Positions 24,732 to 33,646 are shown, counted from the first letter of the stretch. The stretch is 64,000 bases of DNA from Pseudonocardia sp. ICBG1293 (GCF_020131355.1 NZ_JAHLEL010000006.1:186001-250000), one strand, 5' to 3'. Made by a program: numbers and translations. Notes: a model not told the origin generated them from the letters alone.

Positions 24732-25315
24732 ATGATCGGTCTCGACCTCGACGATCTGTCTGCCGACGGAGCGATCACCAAGGCTCCCTGCGGTGGCGAG
24801 GTCGCCGGCTGTAACCCGGTCGACCGGGGCAAACAGGGCACCAAACGCTCCGTGGTCTGCGACGGTGCGGGGATCCCGCTGCACCTGATCAGCGCCCGCG
24901 CCAATGACCACGACTCGCCGTTGCTGAAACCGACCCTGATCGGGATCTACGACATGATCGGGCCGCTGCCCGAGCGACCGTGCCTGCACCTGGACCGGGG
25001 CTATGACTCAGGCAAGACCCGCGATCTGCTCGAACGACTCGGGTTCGACGCACAGATCGCCACCAAGGGCCGGCCCGCCCCGATCCAGGTCGGTATGCGG
25101 TGGCCGGTCGAGCGCACCCATTCCTGGATGAACGGCTACGGCAAGCTGCGCCGGTTCACCGATCGCCGGAAGATCATCGTCGAGTTCTACCTCGACCTCG
25201 CCGCCGCGCTCACCGTGATCCGCCGGCTGATCAACCGTGCCCGCAGCCGCTACCGCTGGACAACCCGACCCACGACCCGTCGACTCCGATAACCATCAAT
25301 CGCCGGACGCTCTTA

Positions 25316-25436
25316 GAGGTCGTTTCAGAACGACTTGTCGAGTTTCCATTGACCCCTCGACGACAGATCAAACGGCAGGTCAGATAGCCGCTTGTCGTCT
25401 ACAACAGACACGTCGACCTCGTTCTGAAATGACCTC
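25316..25436. mobile_element. MITE copy 1, 121 bp, with IS-A-like ends
   Basis: It begins GAGGTCGTTTCAGAACGA and ends with the complement of GAGGTCATTTCAGAACGA (17 of 18 matching), flanked by TTA. It has no coding frame of note. The outer 15 bases equal the left end of IS-A, so IS-A transposase could move it. It is identical to the copy at 26423. Confidence 0.88.
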
Positions 25437-25439
25437 TTA

Positions 25440-26419
25440 GAGGTCGCGCGGATTGGTCACAGCTTGGCCGCGGTCGAGTGTCTGGGGGCGAGGGCGGGTA
25501 CGGGCCTGCCGATCATGAAGTTATCTACGCTTCGTGATCGTCTGGAGGCCGCGTGCCCACCCTGCCATCATGGCTGACCGAGCCGTTGTGGGACCAGTTC
25601 ACCGCGCTGCTGCCTCATCGAGACGAGTTCGATCCCACCCATCCGCTGGGCTGCCATCGCCGCCGGATCGCGGATCGGATCGTGTTCGACAAGCTCCTGC
25701 AGGTACTGCGGTTCGGCTGCTCGTATGAGGGCATCGCTGACAGCACCTGCTCGGCGACCACCATCCGCGATCGTCGTGACGAGTGGATCAGGCTCGGGGT
25801 CTTCGCCCAGCTGCGTCGGATCGTCCTGGACGCCTACGACCGCATCGTCGGTCTGCTGCTGCACGACATCGCCGTCGATGGCGCCATCACCAAGGCCCCC
25901 GGCGGCGGCGAGGTCGCCGGTCCGTCGCCGGTGGACCGGCGCAAACAGGGTATGAAACGTTCGGTGCTCGTCGAGGGATACGGCATCCCGCTGGGCCGAG
26001 TCCTGGCCGGAGCCAACCGGCACGACTCCCCGCTACTGGGCCCCACCCTCGACCGCCTCGATGCTCTCGGCCCGCTGCCCGACGACATCACCGTGCACCT
26101 CGACGCCGGCTATGACTCCGGCAAGACCCGCGACACGCTGGCCGAACGAGGCCTGCACGGCGAGATCGCGCACAAGGGTGAGAAAGCGCCGATCCAGGCC
26201 ACCCGCCGCTGGCACGTCGAGCGGACCAACGCTTGGCACAACAGCTTCAACCGGCTGCAGCGCTGCTACGAACGACGAGAAATCGTCGTCGACGCGTTCT
26301 TCGACCTCGCCGACACGATCGTCACACTCCGTAGCTTGATTCGGCAGGCCTGGACCACACACCGCTGGAACGCCCGACCTGCACGACGTCCATGATCACC
26401 AACCAATCCGCGCGACCTC
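25440..26419 (+). mobile_element. IS-B copy 2, 980 bp
   Basis: Same ends, length and gene product as copy 1. It is flanked by TTA and, on both sides, by the two identical MITEs. Confidence 0.93.
25553..26395 (+). CDS. IS5-family transposase of IS-B (copy 2)
   Basis: A 280-residue product identical to the transposase at 22337 and intact. Its upstream 113 bases also match copy 1, so both should be expressed alike. Identity between copies points to recent movement. Confidence 0.92.
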   Translation: MPTLPSWLTEPLWDQFTALLPHRDEFDPTHPLGCHRRRIADRIVFDKLLQVLRFGCSYEGIADSTCSATTIRDRRDEWIRLGVFAQLRRIVLDAYDRIVGLLLHDIAVDGAITKAPGGGEVAGPSPVDRRKQGMKRSVLVEGYGIPLGRVLAGANRHDSPLLGPTLDRLDALGPLPDDITVHLDAGYDSGKTRDTLAERGLHGEIAHKGEKAPIQATRRWHVERTNAWHNSFNRLQRCYERREIVVDAFFDLADTIVTLRSLIRQAWTTHRWNARPARRP

Positions 26420-26422
26420 TTA

Positions 26423-26543
26423 GAGGTCGTTTCAGAACGACTTGTCGAGTTTCCATTGACCCCTCGACGACAGATCAAACGGCAGGTCAGATAGCCGCTT
26501 GTCGTCTACAACAGACACGTCGACCTCGTTCTGAAATGACCTC
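26423..26543. mobile_element. MITE copy 2, 121 bp
   Basis: Base-for-base identical to the MITE at 25316. Its right TTA (26544-26546) is the complement of the TAA stop codon of the histidine kinase, so this insertion left the kinase reading frame complete but placed the chain directly at its 3' end. Confidence 0.88.
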
Positions 26544-27839
26544 TTAGGAGGAGGTAAGGGATCGGCCGTCCCGGACCGGTCCGAGCGGCAGCAGCAACGT
26601 GACCACCGACGGGGCGCGGCGGGCGGTGAGCCGGCCGCCCTCGGCCTCGGCGAGCCGCCGGGCGAGCGCGACACCGAGGCCGCGACGGCCCTCGCGCCCC
26701 GACAGGTCCTCCTCGGCCACCCCGGGTCCCTCGTCGCCGACGTCCACGGCGACGGCGTCCGGCCCCGCCTCCCGGGCGGTCAGCGTGACCGCCCCGATCC
26801 CGTGCTGCAGCGCGTTGTCGAGCAGCGCGGCGACGATCTGGCGGACCGCCGCCGCGGCGGCGGGCGGGTCGGGCAGGGCGCCGTCGCGGGACACCGAGAA
26901 CGTCCGCCCCGCGCGAGCCAGCCGGTCACCCCACTCGGCACTCGCCTCGTCGAAGAGCCGGGCGAGGTCGACCGGCACCGTGTCGCGGCTGCGTTCGCGG
27001 GCGAGCAGCAGGAGCTCGTCGATGGTGCGCTCCAGCCGGTCGACCGAGGCCAGCCCGTCCTCGACCGTCGCGGGACGCAGCAGCGCCGGGTCGTCGAGGG
27101 CGGACTCCAGCCGCAGCCGCAGCCCGGCCAGCGGGGTCCGCAGCTGGTGCGAGGCCTCGGCGGAGAACGCCCGCTCGCGGGCCAGCAGGTCGTCGAGCCG
27201 GCCCGCGGTGTGCCCGAGTGCGGACCCGACACGGTCGAGCTCCCCGATCCCGGTGGGGGCGGGCCGGACCCCGAAGTCGCCCTCGCCGAGCCGGGCGGCG
27301 TCGCGGGCCATCGACTCCAGCGGCGCCGTCAGGTGCCCGGCCAGGCGCATCGCGAGCGCCCACACCGCGACCAGGACCAGTCCGGCCAGGGCGACCATGC
27401 CGACGTAGAGGGGCAGCAGCGACGACCACACCGCCGAGGCGGGCCGGGCCGCGCGCACCACCCCGACGACGTCGTCGCCGTCGGTCACCGGGGAGACGGC
27501 CACGAGCTGCCCGGGCGGGGAGGAGGACAGCCCGCGGTCCAGGACCCGGTCGACGCCCTCGTCGCCCTCCGGGGGGCCGTCGCCGGTGGTGCGGTCACCG
27601 TCCTCGTCGTAGAGCGCGACGGCGGTGTCGTCGTCGCGACCGTCGGGCAGCCGGGCCGGTACCCGGTCGTGGACGACGTCGTCGTAGACCGAGCGGGCGG
27701 CGAAGTCCGCGATCCGCTGCAGCGACTCACGCTGCTGGGCGACGGTGTAGCGCTCCAGCCCGGCGGCGAGCGGGACGCCGAACAGCACCAGGGTCACCCC
27801 GACCGCGACCAGGGTGAGGCGCACGATGCGGCGCCTCAC
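26544..27839 (-). CDS. two-component sensor histidine kinase (HisKA type)
   Basis: A 431-residue membrane kinase. TM1 is near residues 5-25, followed by an extracellular sensor of about 120 residues rich in Asp ('RLPDGRDDDTAVALYDEDGD'). TM2 is near residues 140-165 and is followed by a HAMP region ('APLESMARDAARLGEGDFGV'). The HisKA box 'AFSAEASHQLRTPLAGLRLR' has its phospho-His near 232. An ATPase domain has the N box 'VAALLDNALQHG', G1 'DVGDEGPGV' and G2 'GRRGLGVALARRL'. GTG 27839 overlaps the regulator's stop (GTGA). The acidic sensor hints at a cation or cationic ligand; this is speculative. The TAA stop coincides with the IS-chain target. Confidence 0.9.
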   Translation of the reverse strand: MRRRIVRLTLVAVGVTLVLFGVPLAAGLERYTVAQQRESLQRIADFAARSVYDDVVHDRVPARLPDGRDDDTAVALYDEDGDRTTGDGPPEGDEGVDRVLDRGLSSSPPGQLVAVSPVTDGDDVVGVVRAARPASAVWSSLLPLYVGMVALAGLVLVAVWALAMRLAGHLTAPLESMARDAARLGEGDFGVRPAPTGIGELDRVGSALGHTAGRLDDLLARERAFSAEASHQLRTPLAGLRLRLESALDDPALLRPATVEDGLASVDRLERTIDELLLLARERSRDTVPVDLARLFDEASAEWGDRLARAGRTFSVSRDGALPDPPAAAAAVRQIVAALLDNALQHGIGAVTLTAREAGPDAVAVDVGDEGPGVAEEDLSGREGRRGLGVALARRLAEAEGGRLTARRAPSVVTLLLPLGPVRDGRSLTSS

Positions 27840-28546
27840 CCCGGCTCCCCGGGCAGCTCCAGGCGGTACCCGTGGCCGCGCAGCGTGGTGATCACCGGGA
27901 CCCGGGGGCCGTCGTGGCCGGCGAGGTGGCGGCGCACCGCGGCCACGTGCACGTCGAGGGTCTTGGTGGAGCCGAACCAGTGCGCGTCCCACACGTCGGT
28001 CATCAGCACCTCGCGGCTGAGCGCGCTGCCGGGGTCGGTCGCGAGCCGGGCGAGCAGGTCGAACTCGCGGGTGCGCAGCCCCAGCTCCCGCCCGGCGACG
28101 GTGGCCCGGCGCGCCCCGGTGTCGACGCGCAGGTCGCCGACCTCCAGCACGTCCCCGGCCCGGTCGCCGCCGGCCCGGCGCAGGTGGGCCCGGATCCGGG
28201 CGAGCAGCTCGGTCAGGCGCACCGGCTTGGTGAGGTAGTCGTCGGCGCCGGCCTCCAGGCCCAGCACCACGTCCATCTCCGCGGTGCGGGCGGTCAGCAC
28301 GACGAGCACCGCGTCCGGGCGCAGCGCGCGCAGCCGCCGGCACACCTCGACGCCGTCGAGGTCGGGCAGGCCCAGGTCGAGCAGGACCAGGTCGAACGGG
28401 GTGTGCTCGGCCGCGGCCAGCGCCGCCCCGCCCGCCTGCTCCCACCGGACGTCGTAGCCGTGCCCGCCCAGGCTCCCGCGCAGGACGTCACCGATCGTGC
28501 GGTCGTCCTCGACGAGCAGGATGCGGGCGTTCACCGCCCCGATCAT
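27836..28546 (-). CDS. OmpR-family response regulator
   Basis: A 236-residue regulator. The receiver domain has the acidic pair in 'ILLVEDDRTIGD', the phospho-Asp in 'DLVLLDLGLPDLDGVEV' (about residue 55), T in 'VLTAR' and K in 'DDYLTKPVRL'. The winged-helix domain runs from about 135 ('REFDLLARLATDPG', 'KTLDVHVAAVRRHLAG', 'RGHGYRLELPG'). ATG 28546 or GTG 28534 could start it. It is the first gene of an operon with its kinase. Confidence 0.9.
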   Translation of the reverse strand: MIGAVNARILLVEDDRTIGDVLRGSLGGHGYDVRWEQAGGAALAAAEHTPFDLVLLDLGLPDLDGVEVCRRLRALRPDAVLVVLTARTAEMDVVLGLEAGADDYLTKPVRLTELLARIRAHLRRAGGDRAGDVLEVGDLRVDTGARRATVAGRELGLRTREFDLLARLATDPGSALSREVLMTDVWDAHWFGSTKTLDVHVAAVRRHLAGHDGPRVPVITTLRGHGYRLELPGEPG

Positions 28547-28582
28547 CGTCCACCCGGCCGGGCCGGCGCACCCCGTGCCCGG

Positions 28583-30190
28583 TCAGGAGCCGCCGTAGGG
28601 CGGTTCGCCGGTCTCCGGGACGAGCACCGGGGTGTGCTCGTCGAGGGTCTCGCCGCGGAAGAACGGTCGCAGCCGCACCGCGCAGGCCAGCATCAGCGGC
28701 ACGCCGAGCACGATCATGCCGACCCCGATCACGAACACCCCGCCGCCCGGGCCGAACGTCGTCTCGCCGTACCCGGGGTCGAGCATGTCGACCGAGCTCT
28801 GCACGAACGCCCACACCATCACCACGCCGCCGAGCAGCGGCACCAGCCCGCGCAGCAGCAGGTCGCGCGGCGAGCGGAGCAGGGTGCGCCGGAAGTACCA
28901 CACGCAGGTGAAGGCCGTGATGCCGTAGTAGAACGCCACGGCCAGGCCGAGGGAGGCGACGGTGTCGAGCAGCGCGTCGGAGCTCACCAGCCCCAGCACC
29001 AGGTAGAACACCACCGCCGAGAGTCCCATGACGACGGTGGCGAACCCGGGCGTCGCGAAGCGGGGGTGGACGCTGCCGAAGCGGCGGGGGACCGCCCCGT
29101 ACACGGCCATCGCCAGCGCCCCGCGCGCGGTGGGCAGGATCGTCGTCTGGGTCGACGACGCCGCCGAGACCGCGACGGTCAGCAGCAGCACCGCGGTGAG
29201 GACCGTGCCGCCCATCGGGGCCCCGAGCAGGGTGAGCACGTCCTCGGAGTGCTCGGGGTTGGCCAGCCCGATCCCGGTCGCGCCGAACCCGGCGTAGGAC
29301 GCCACCGCGACGGCGACGACGACGTAGATCGCCAGCAGGATCACCGTGGCGAGCAGCGCGGCCCGGCCCGGGGTACTCGTCGATCCACGGGTCTCCTCCC
29401 CGACGGCCAGGCAGGCGTCCCAGCCCCAGTACACGAAGATGCACAGGATCAGCGCCTGCGCCGCGGCGGAGCCGGAGATCCCGGTCGGGTCGAACCAGCT
29501 CCAGCTCGGCAGCACGGCCTGCGGTCCGGCGTCACCGGAGTACACCAGCCACAGCGCACCGGCGGCCAGCACGGCGAGCACCACGATCTGGAAGACGATC
29601 AGCGCGTTCTGGAACCGCTCGGACAGCACGATCCCGCGATGGCTGATCCAGGTCATGACCAGGATGAACAGCACCCCCACGCCGACCTTGACCAGCGTGT
29701 TCTCCGCGGCGGCGGTCAACCCGACCGCCCGCAGGGTGTAGACGGCGGCGATCTCGGCGACGTTGGCCAGGACGATGATCGCCGACACCGCCACGCCCCA
29801 GCCGCCCATCCAGCCGACCCACGGCCCGAAGGCCTTGGTGCCCCAGGTGAACGTCGTCCCGCAGTCGGGGACGGCGCGGTTCAGCTCGCGGTAGGCGACG
29901 GCGACGAAGAGCATCGGCACGAACGCGACCAGGAACATCGCCGGAGCCTTCTCACCGACGGCGAGGACGACGTAGCCGAGCGTGGCGGCCAGGCTGTAAG
30001 CCGGCGCCGTGGCGCCGAGGCCGATGACGGTGTTGCCCCACAGGCCCAGTGCTCCGGTGCGGAGCCCCTTCGGCCCTGCCTCCACCAGGGGAGGCGGTGC
30101 GGCGGCGGTCAACCGCCGATCTCGGCGGTGAGGTGGTTCAGCACGGTCGTTCCCCGTCTCGTCGGCTCCCGCCCCGGCCGGTGGCGGCAC
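28583..30190 (-). CDS. APC-superfamily amino-acid permease
   Basis: A 535-residue transporter with about 12 membrane segments. The first segment has the APC helix-break motif 'LWGNTVIGLGATAPAYSLAA', followed by 'RELNRAVPDCGTTFTWGTKA', typical of the amino acid/polyamine/organocation family. 'FVYWGWDACLAVGEETRGST' marks helix 6. The substrate is unknown. The start is uncertain: GTG 30190 begins a basic 40-residue N-tail, and a start closer to 'GLRTGALGLWGN' is possible. It lies next to, and is read in the same direction as, the response regulator. Confidence 0.88.
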   Translation of the reverse strand: MPPPAGAGADETGNDRAEPPHRRDRRLTAAAPPPLVEAGPKGLRTGALGLWGNTVIGLGATAPAYSLAATLGYVVLAVGEKAPAMFLVAFVPMLFVAVAYRELNRAVPDCGTTFTWGTKAFGPWVGWMGGWGVAVSAIIVLANVAEIAAVYTLRAVGLTAAAENTLVKVGVGVLFILVMTWISHRGIVLSERFQNALIVFQIVVLAVLAAGALWLVYSGDAGPQAVLPSWSWFDPTGISGSAAAQALILCIFVYWGWDACLAVGEETRGSTSTPGRAALLATVILLAIYVVVAVAVASYAGFGATGIGLANPEHSEDVLTLLGAPMGGTVLTAVLLLTVAVSAASSTQTTILPTARGALAMAVYGAVPRRFGSVHPRFATPGFATVVMGLSAVVFYLVLGLVSSDALLDTVASLGLAVAFYYGITAFTCVWYFRRTLLRSPRDLLLRGLVPLLGGVVMVWAFVQSSVDMLDPGYGETTFGPGGGVFVIGVGMIVLGVPLMLACAVRLRPFFRGETLDEHTPVLVPETGEPPYGGS

Positions 30191-30259
30191 ACAGGATGCG
30201 GGACGGACGGGCCCGAACGGAAACGGCGGTGTCGCGTCTCACGCCCCCGACCCACCGGG

Positions 30260-30664
30260 TCAGAACTGGCGGGGCGGCGTCCCCCGGACGCTGAACCAGT
30301 ACGCGCCGGCCTCGGCACCGCTGATCTCGGTGCGGACCTCCGCGGTGGCGGGGCGGCCGAAGCGACGCCGGATCGCCTTGCGGGCGGTCTTCTCGATGCG
30401 GGCGGCCAGCCGCTCCGGCTCGGAGTGCCCGGACATGGTCAGGACGGCGACGAAGGCGTACCGGGCCGGTCCCCGGCGCGGCCAGGGACCGGTGCCGTCG
30501 GCCAGCGACAGCTCGACGGTCATCGGGCGCTTGCGGTGTGTGTGCAGGGCCCGGGTCAGCTCGGCCTCCACGACGTCGGCCTCGACGCCCACCGGCGCCT
30601 CGATCCGGACGATCGCCATCACGGCGTTCGCCGCGGGCCCACCGGTCACCACGGTCACGGTCAT
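30260..30664 (-). CDS. hypothetical protein
   Basis: A 134-residue soluble protein that I do not recognise. It begins 'MTVTVVTGGPAANAVMAIVR', is rich in alternating beta-like stretches ('RYAFVAVLTMSG', 'EVRTEISG'), and has a basic helix 'LAARIEKTARKAIRRRFGRP'. ATG 30664 is preceded by GGAGGGAG, which fixes the start. It lies between the permease and the D-lactate-dehydrogenase-like gene, all on the minus strand. Confidence 0.7.
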   Translation of the reverse strand: MTVTVVTGGPAANAVMAIVRIEAPVGVEADVVEAELTRALHTHRKRPMTVELSLADGTGPWPRRGPARYAFVAVLTMSGHSEPERLAARIEKTARKAIRRRFGRPATAEVRTEISGAEAGAYWFSVRGTPPRQF

Positions 30665-30784
30665 GAACTCCCTCCGGGTGCGCGCCATCCCGACGGAACG
30701 CGCATCACAGACATTCATCCCCGGTCCCGGGGGGATCAAACAAGGACTTGACCGAAAAAGATGCGCCGAAATCACGAAAACAGT

Positions 30785-33646
30785 TCATCTCGTCACCCGT
30801 TCGAGCACCTCCAGGACGTGCTCGTAGTCACGGCCCGTGGCGCGGCTCATGCCGAGCTCGCAGGTCCGGTTGCAGGAGACGTGGGCGTCGGCGTCGATCC
30901 CGGCGAGCTCCCACGCCTGCGGGGCGGTGGCCGCCGCGGTCAGCTCGGGGTGCAGCATCCCGCGGTCCCCGGCGAACCCGCAGCAGCCCCACGAGTCGGG
31001 GACGACGACGTCGTCGGCGACGGCCCCGGCGAGGCGGCGCAGCGGGTCGAGCAGGCCGAGCTGGGTGGCCGAGCAGGTCGGGTGCAGCACCAGCCGGGCG
31101 AGCCGGTCGGTGACGGTGAGCGCGGGCAGGATCCGGTCGGCGGTGAACTCGACGACGTCGAGGACCCGCAGACCGCGGTAGCGCTGTGGGCCGGACGCGA
31201 TCATCACCCGCAGCCCCTCGGTGCACGACGACGCGTCGGACACCACCGGGACCGCCCCGGCGCGGGTCGTCGTCCACAGCGCGGGCAGGACCCGCTGCGC
31301 CATGGCGGCGGCGCCGTCGGTGAGCCCCTTGGACTTCCACGGCGTGCCGCAGCACAGCGAGCCGAGGCCTGCGGGTGCGCTCACCCGCAGGCCCGCCCGG
31401 GCGCAGAGCCGGGCGAACGCCTCGCCCGCCCCGGGGCCCGCCGACCCGAACATCGCCCCGGTACAGGAGGAGAACAGCACCAGGTCGGCGTCGGTGGACA
31501 CCAGGCCGTCGGGGATCCGCCGCCCGCCGCCGCGGGGCAGGTCGGGGCTCCACTGCGGGACCTGCTCGGGGTCGGCGACCCGGCGCAGCGCGGCCGAGAC
31601 GGGTGCGGCGCCGGGCACCGCCCGCGCGAGGGTGAGGGCCAGCCCGGCGGCCCGGGTGGTGGCGCCCCAGTGCTTCGCCGCGAGGGTCCAGCCCGCGTCC
31701 GCGACGCCGTGGTCGCGTTCGCCGCGCAGTCGTCGCACCAGGTCACCGGTGTTGGTCAGGACGGGGCAGGTGGTGCCGCACATGCCGTCGACGGCGCAGG
31801 TGTCGACACCGTCGTAGGCGTAGTCGGCCTCCAGCTCCGCGAGCAGGGCGTGGTCGCCCGCGGCCCGGGCGGCGGCCATCTCCCGGCGCAGCACGATCCG
31901 CTGCCGCGGGGTGGTGGTCAGGTCACGGCTGGGGCAGACCGGCTCGCAGAACCCGCACTCCACGCAGCGGTCCACCTCGGACTCGACGGCCGGGGCGGAC
32001 TTGAGACCGGCGAGGTGCGCGGTCGGGTCGTCGTCGAGGACGACACCGGGGGAGAGGATGCCCTGCGGGTCGCACAGCCGCTTGACCTCCCGCATCACCT
32101 CGTAGAGCTCGTCGCCGTACTGACGGCGGACGAACGGCGACATCATCCGGCCGGTGCCGTGCTCGGCCTTCAGCGTCCCGCCGTGGGCCAGCACGAGGTC
32201 GACCATGTCGTCGGTGAACCGGCCGAAGCGGTCCCGGCCGCCCGCCGTGCCCGAGTCGTCGAGGTCCTCGGTGAGCATGAAGTGGACGTTGCCGTCCTTG
32301 GCGTGGCCGAAGATCACGGCGTGGTCGTAGTCGTGCTTCGCGAACAGCGCGATCAGGCCCTCGCAGGTCGCGAGCAGGTCCGGGACGGGGACGGCGACGT
32401 CCTCCAGCAGGGCCGCGGTGCCCGGGGGACGTGCGCCGGCGACCTTGGCGTAGAGCGCCTTGCGCAGCGTCCACAGACCGGCCTTGGCGACCGGGTCCGC
32501 GGACAGCTCCCGCGGGCCCCGCAGCGGCAGCCCGGAGATCAGCCCGGAGGCGTCCCCGGCGAGCTGGGTGACCTCGTCGGCGGAGTGGCCGCGGTACTCC
32601 ACGAGGAACGCGGCGTGCTGGTCGACGGTCAGCGAACCGAGGAAGGGGACGGCGTCGACCGCAGCCCCATCGCCCTGCCCGACCCGCAACGAGGTGGCAT
32701 CGAGCAGTTCGATGGTCGCGGCGCCGGAGTCGACCAGGCCGGGCAGGGCGCGGTTGGCGGCGGCGAGGTCGTCGAAGACCAGCAGCCCGGTGCGGGTGTG
32801 GGCGAGCACCGGGACGGTGCGCATGGTGATCGAGGCGAGGAAGGCCAGCGTCCCCTCGGAGCCGACGAGCAGCCGGGCCAGGATCTGCACCGGGTCGTGG
32901 TGGTCGAGGAAGGAGTTCAGGCCGTAGCCCATGGTGTTCTTCAGGGAGAACTGGCGCTCGAGCCCGGTGCGCAGCGCCGCGTCGCCGCGGAGCCGGTCCC
33001 GGATCCGGGCCAGGCCCGCCCACAGCGCGGGCTCGCGGGCGCGCAGCTCGTCGTCGGCACCGGGCGCTCCGGTGTCCAGTGTGGTGCCCGAGGGCAGGAC
33101 GAGCACGACCGAGTCCAGCAGCGCGTAGCTGTTCGCGGCGGTGCCGCAGGCCATGCCGGAGGAGTTGTTCGCGACGACCCCGCCCAGGGTGCAGGCGACC
33201 TCGCTGGCCGGGTCCGGGCCGAGCATCCGGCCGTGCCGGGCGAGACGGGTGTTGACCGAGCGCACCGTCGCGCCGGGACCGACCCGCACCCGGGCACCGT
33301 CGTCCAGGATCTCGACGTCGCGGAAGTGCCGGCGGACGTCGACGAGGATCCCGTCGGTGACGGCCTGCCCGGACAGGCTCGTCCCGCCGGAGCGGAACGT
33401 CACCGGCACCCCGCCCGCCGCCCGGAACAGCGCGGCGACCTCGGCGGCGCCGGACACCGTGACCACCGCCGCCGGGGTGCGGGCGAAGTGGGACGCGTCG
33501 TGCGCCATCCGCAGCCGGTCGATCGCCCGGGTGGCGACGGCGGCCGGCCGCACCGCGGCGGCGAGCCGGTCGTGCAGGGCGTGCACGGCCGGGCGGCCCG
33601 CCGGGTCGGTGACCGGGGTCTGGGCGGGGGATCCGGTGAGGGTCAC
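30785..33646 (-). CDS. FAD/[4Fe-4S] oxidoreductase, D-lactate dehydrogenase type
   Basis: A 953-residue fusion. Residues 35-270 form a VAO-type FAD domain ('VPVTFRSGGTSLSGQAVTDG', 'GGVVANNSSGMACG'). A cap domain carries the metal-site 'HAKDGNVHFMLTEDL' near 465 and 'LKAEHGTGR' near 500. A ferredoxin domain follows with 'RCVECGFCEPVCPSRDL' near 565 and 'CAVDGMCGTTCPV' near 622. Two CCG-type heterodisulfide-reductase-like regions lie near 727 and 890 (GCCGFAGDRG). Relatives (Dld-II, GlcD-GlcF fusions) oxidise D-2-hydroxyacids and pass electrons to the membrane. GTG 33646 has CAGGAG upstream. D-lactate is the best guess. Confidence 0.9.
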   Translation of the reverse strand: MTLTGSPAQTPVTDPAGRPAVHALHDRLAAAVRPAAVATRAIDRLRMAHDASHFARTPAAVVTVSGAAEVAALFRAAGGVPVTFRSGGTSLSGQAVTDGILVDVRRHFRDVEILDDGARVRVGPGATVRSVNTRLARHGRMLGPDPASEVACTLGGVVANNSSGMACGTAANSYALLDSVVLVLPSGTTLDTGAPGADDELRAREPALWAGLARIRDRLRGDAALRTGLERQFSLKNTMGYGLNSFLDHHDPVQILARLLVGSEGTLAFLASITMRTVPVLAHTRTGLLVFDDLAAANRALPGLVDSGAATIELLDATSLRVGQGDGAAVDAVPFLGSLTVDQHAAFLVEYRGHSADEVTQLAGDASGLISGLPLRGPRELSADPVAKAGLWTLRKALYAKVAGARPPGTAALLEDVAVPVPDLLATCEGLIALFAKHDYDHAVIFGHAKDGNVHFMLTEDLDDSGTAGGRDRFGRFTDDMVDLVLAHGGTLKAEHGTGRMMSPFVRRQYGDELYEVMREVKRLCDPQGILSPGVVLDDDPTAHLAGLKSAPAVESEVDRCVECGFCEPVCPSRDLTTTPRQRIVLRREMAAARAAGDHALLAELEADYAYDGVDTCAVDGMCGTTCPVLTNTGDLVRRLRGERDHGVADAGWTLAAKHWGATTRAAGLALTLARAVPGAAPVSAALRRVADPEQVPQWSPDLPRGGGRRIPDGLVSTDADLVLFSSCTGAMFGSAGPGAGEAFARLCARAGLRVSAPAGLGSLCCGTPWKSKGLTDGAAAMAQRVLPALWTTTRAGAVPVVSDASSCTEGLRVMIASGPQRYRGLRVLDVVEFTADRILPALTVTDRLARLVLHPTCSATQLGLLDPLRRLAGAVADDVVVPDSWGCCGFAGDRGMLHPELTAAATAPQAWELAGIDADAHVSCNRTCELGMSRATGRDYEHVLEVLERVTR

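Larger units (their letters stand above)
23310..25292 (+). pseudogene. IS-C transposase, split by IS630
   Basis: The N-terminal 98 codons (23310-23603, 'ESLIDPLWVEFAALIEAERR' to 'ALAGYD') and the C-terminal 186 codons (24732-25292, 'MIGLDLDDLSADGAITKAPC' to 'TTRRLR') together match the IS-B transposase end to end, including the three catalytic regions. The IS630 lies between them. Joining the halves with one target TA gives GAC-TAG-ATG: an in-frame stop where IS-B has an Arg codon. The gene may therefore have been dead before the IS630 arrived. Confidence 0.85.
23207..25312 (+). mobile_element. IS-C: IS5-family element interrupted by an IS630
   Basis: The ends are an 11-bp perfect inverted repeat GAGCGTCCGGC, flanked by TTA (23204-23206, 25313-25315). 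Without the inserted IS630 and one TA the element would be 981 bp, nearly the size of IS-B, to which its transposase is clearly related. This is the only copy in the window. Confidence 0.88.
20615..26546. repeat. IS chain 1: six IS5-type/MITE units joined end to end by TTA, one unit also holding an IS630
   Basis: From left to right the units are: IS-A copy 1, IS-B copy 1, IS-C (split by an IS630), MITE copy 1, IS-B copy 2 and MITE copy 2. Every unit begins with GAG and ends with CTC (IS-A ends in GTC). Exactly one TTA separates neighbours, and TTA also bounds the whole chain. Removing the chain and one TTA leaves CCGCAGG-TTA-GGAGGAGG. That TTA is the complement of the TAA stop of the histidine kinase gene. 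Confidence 0.9.

Noticed and set aside
20615..26546. CRISPR-like or recombinase-type repeat array
   Set aside because: Repeated units are full IS elements and MITEs with transposase genes and TTA duplications; there are no short regularly spaced repeats.
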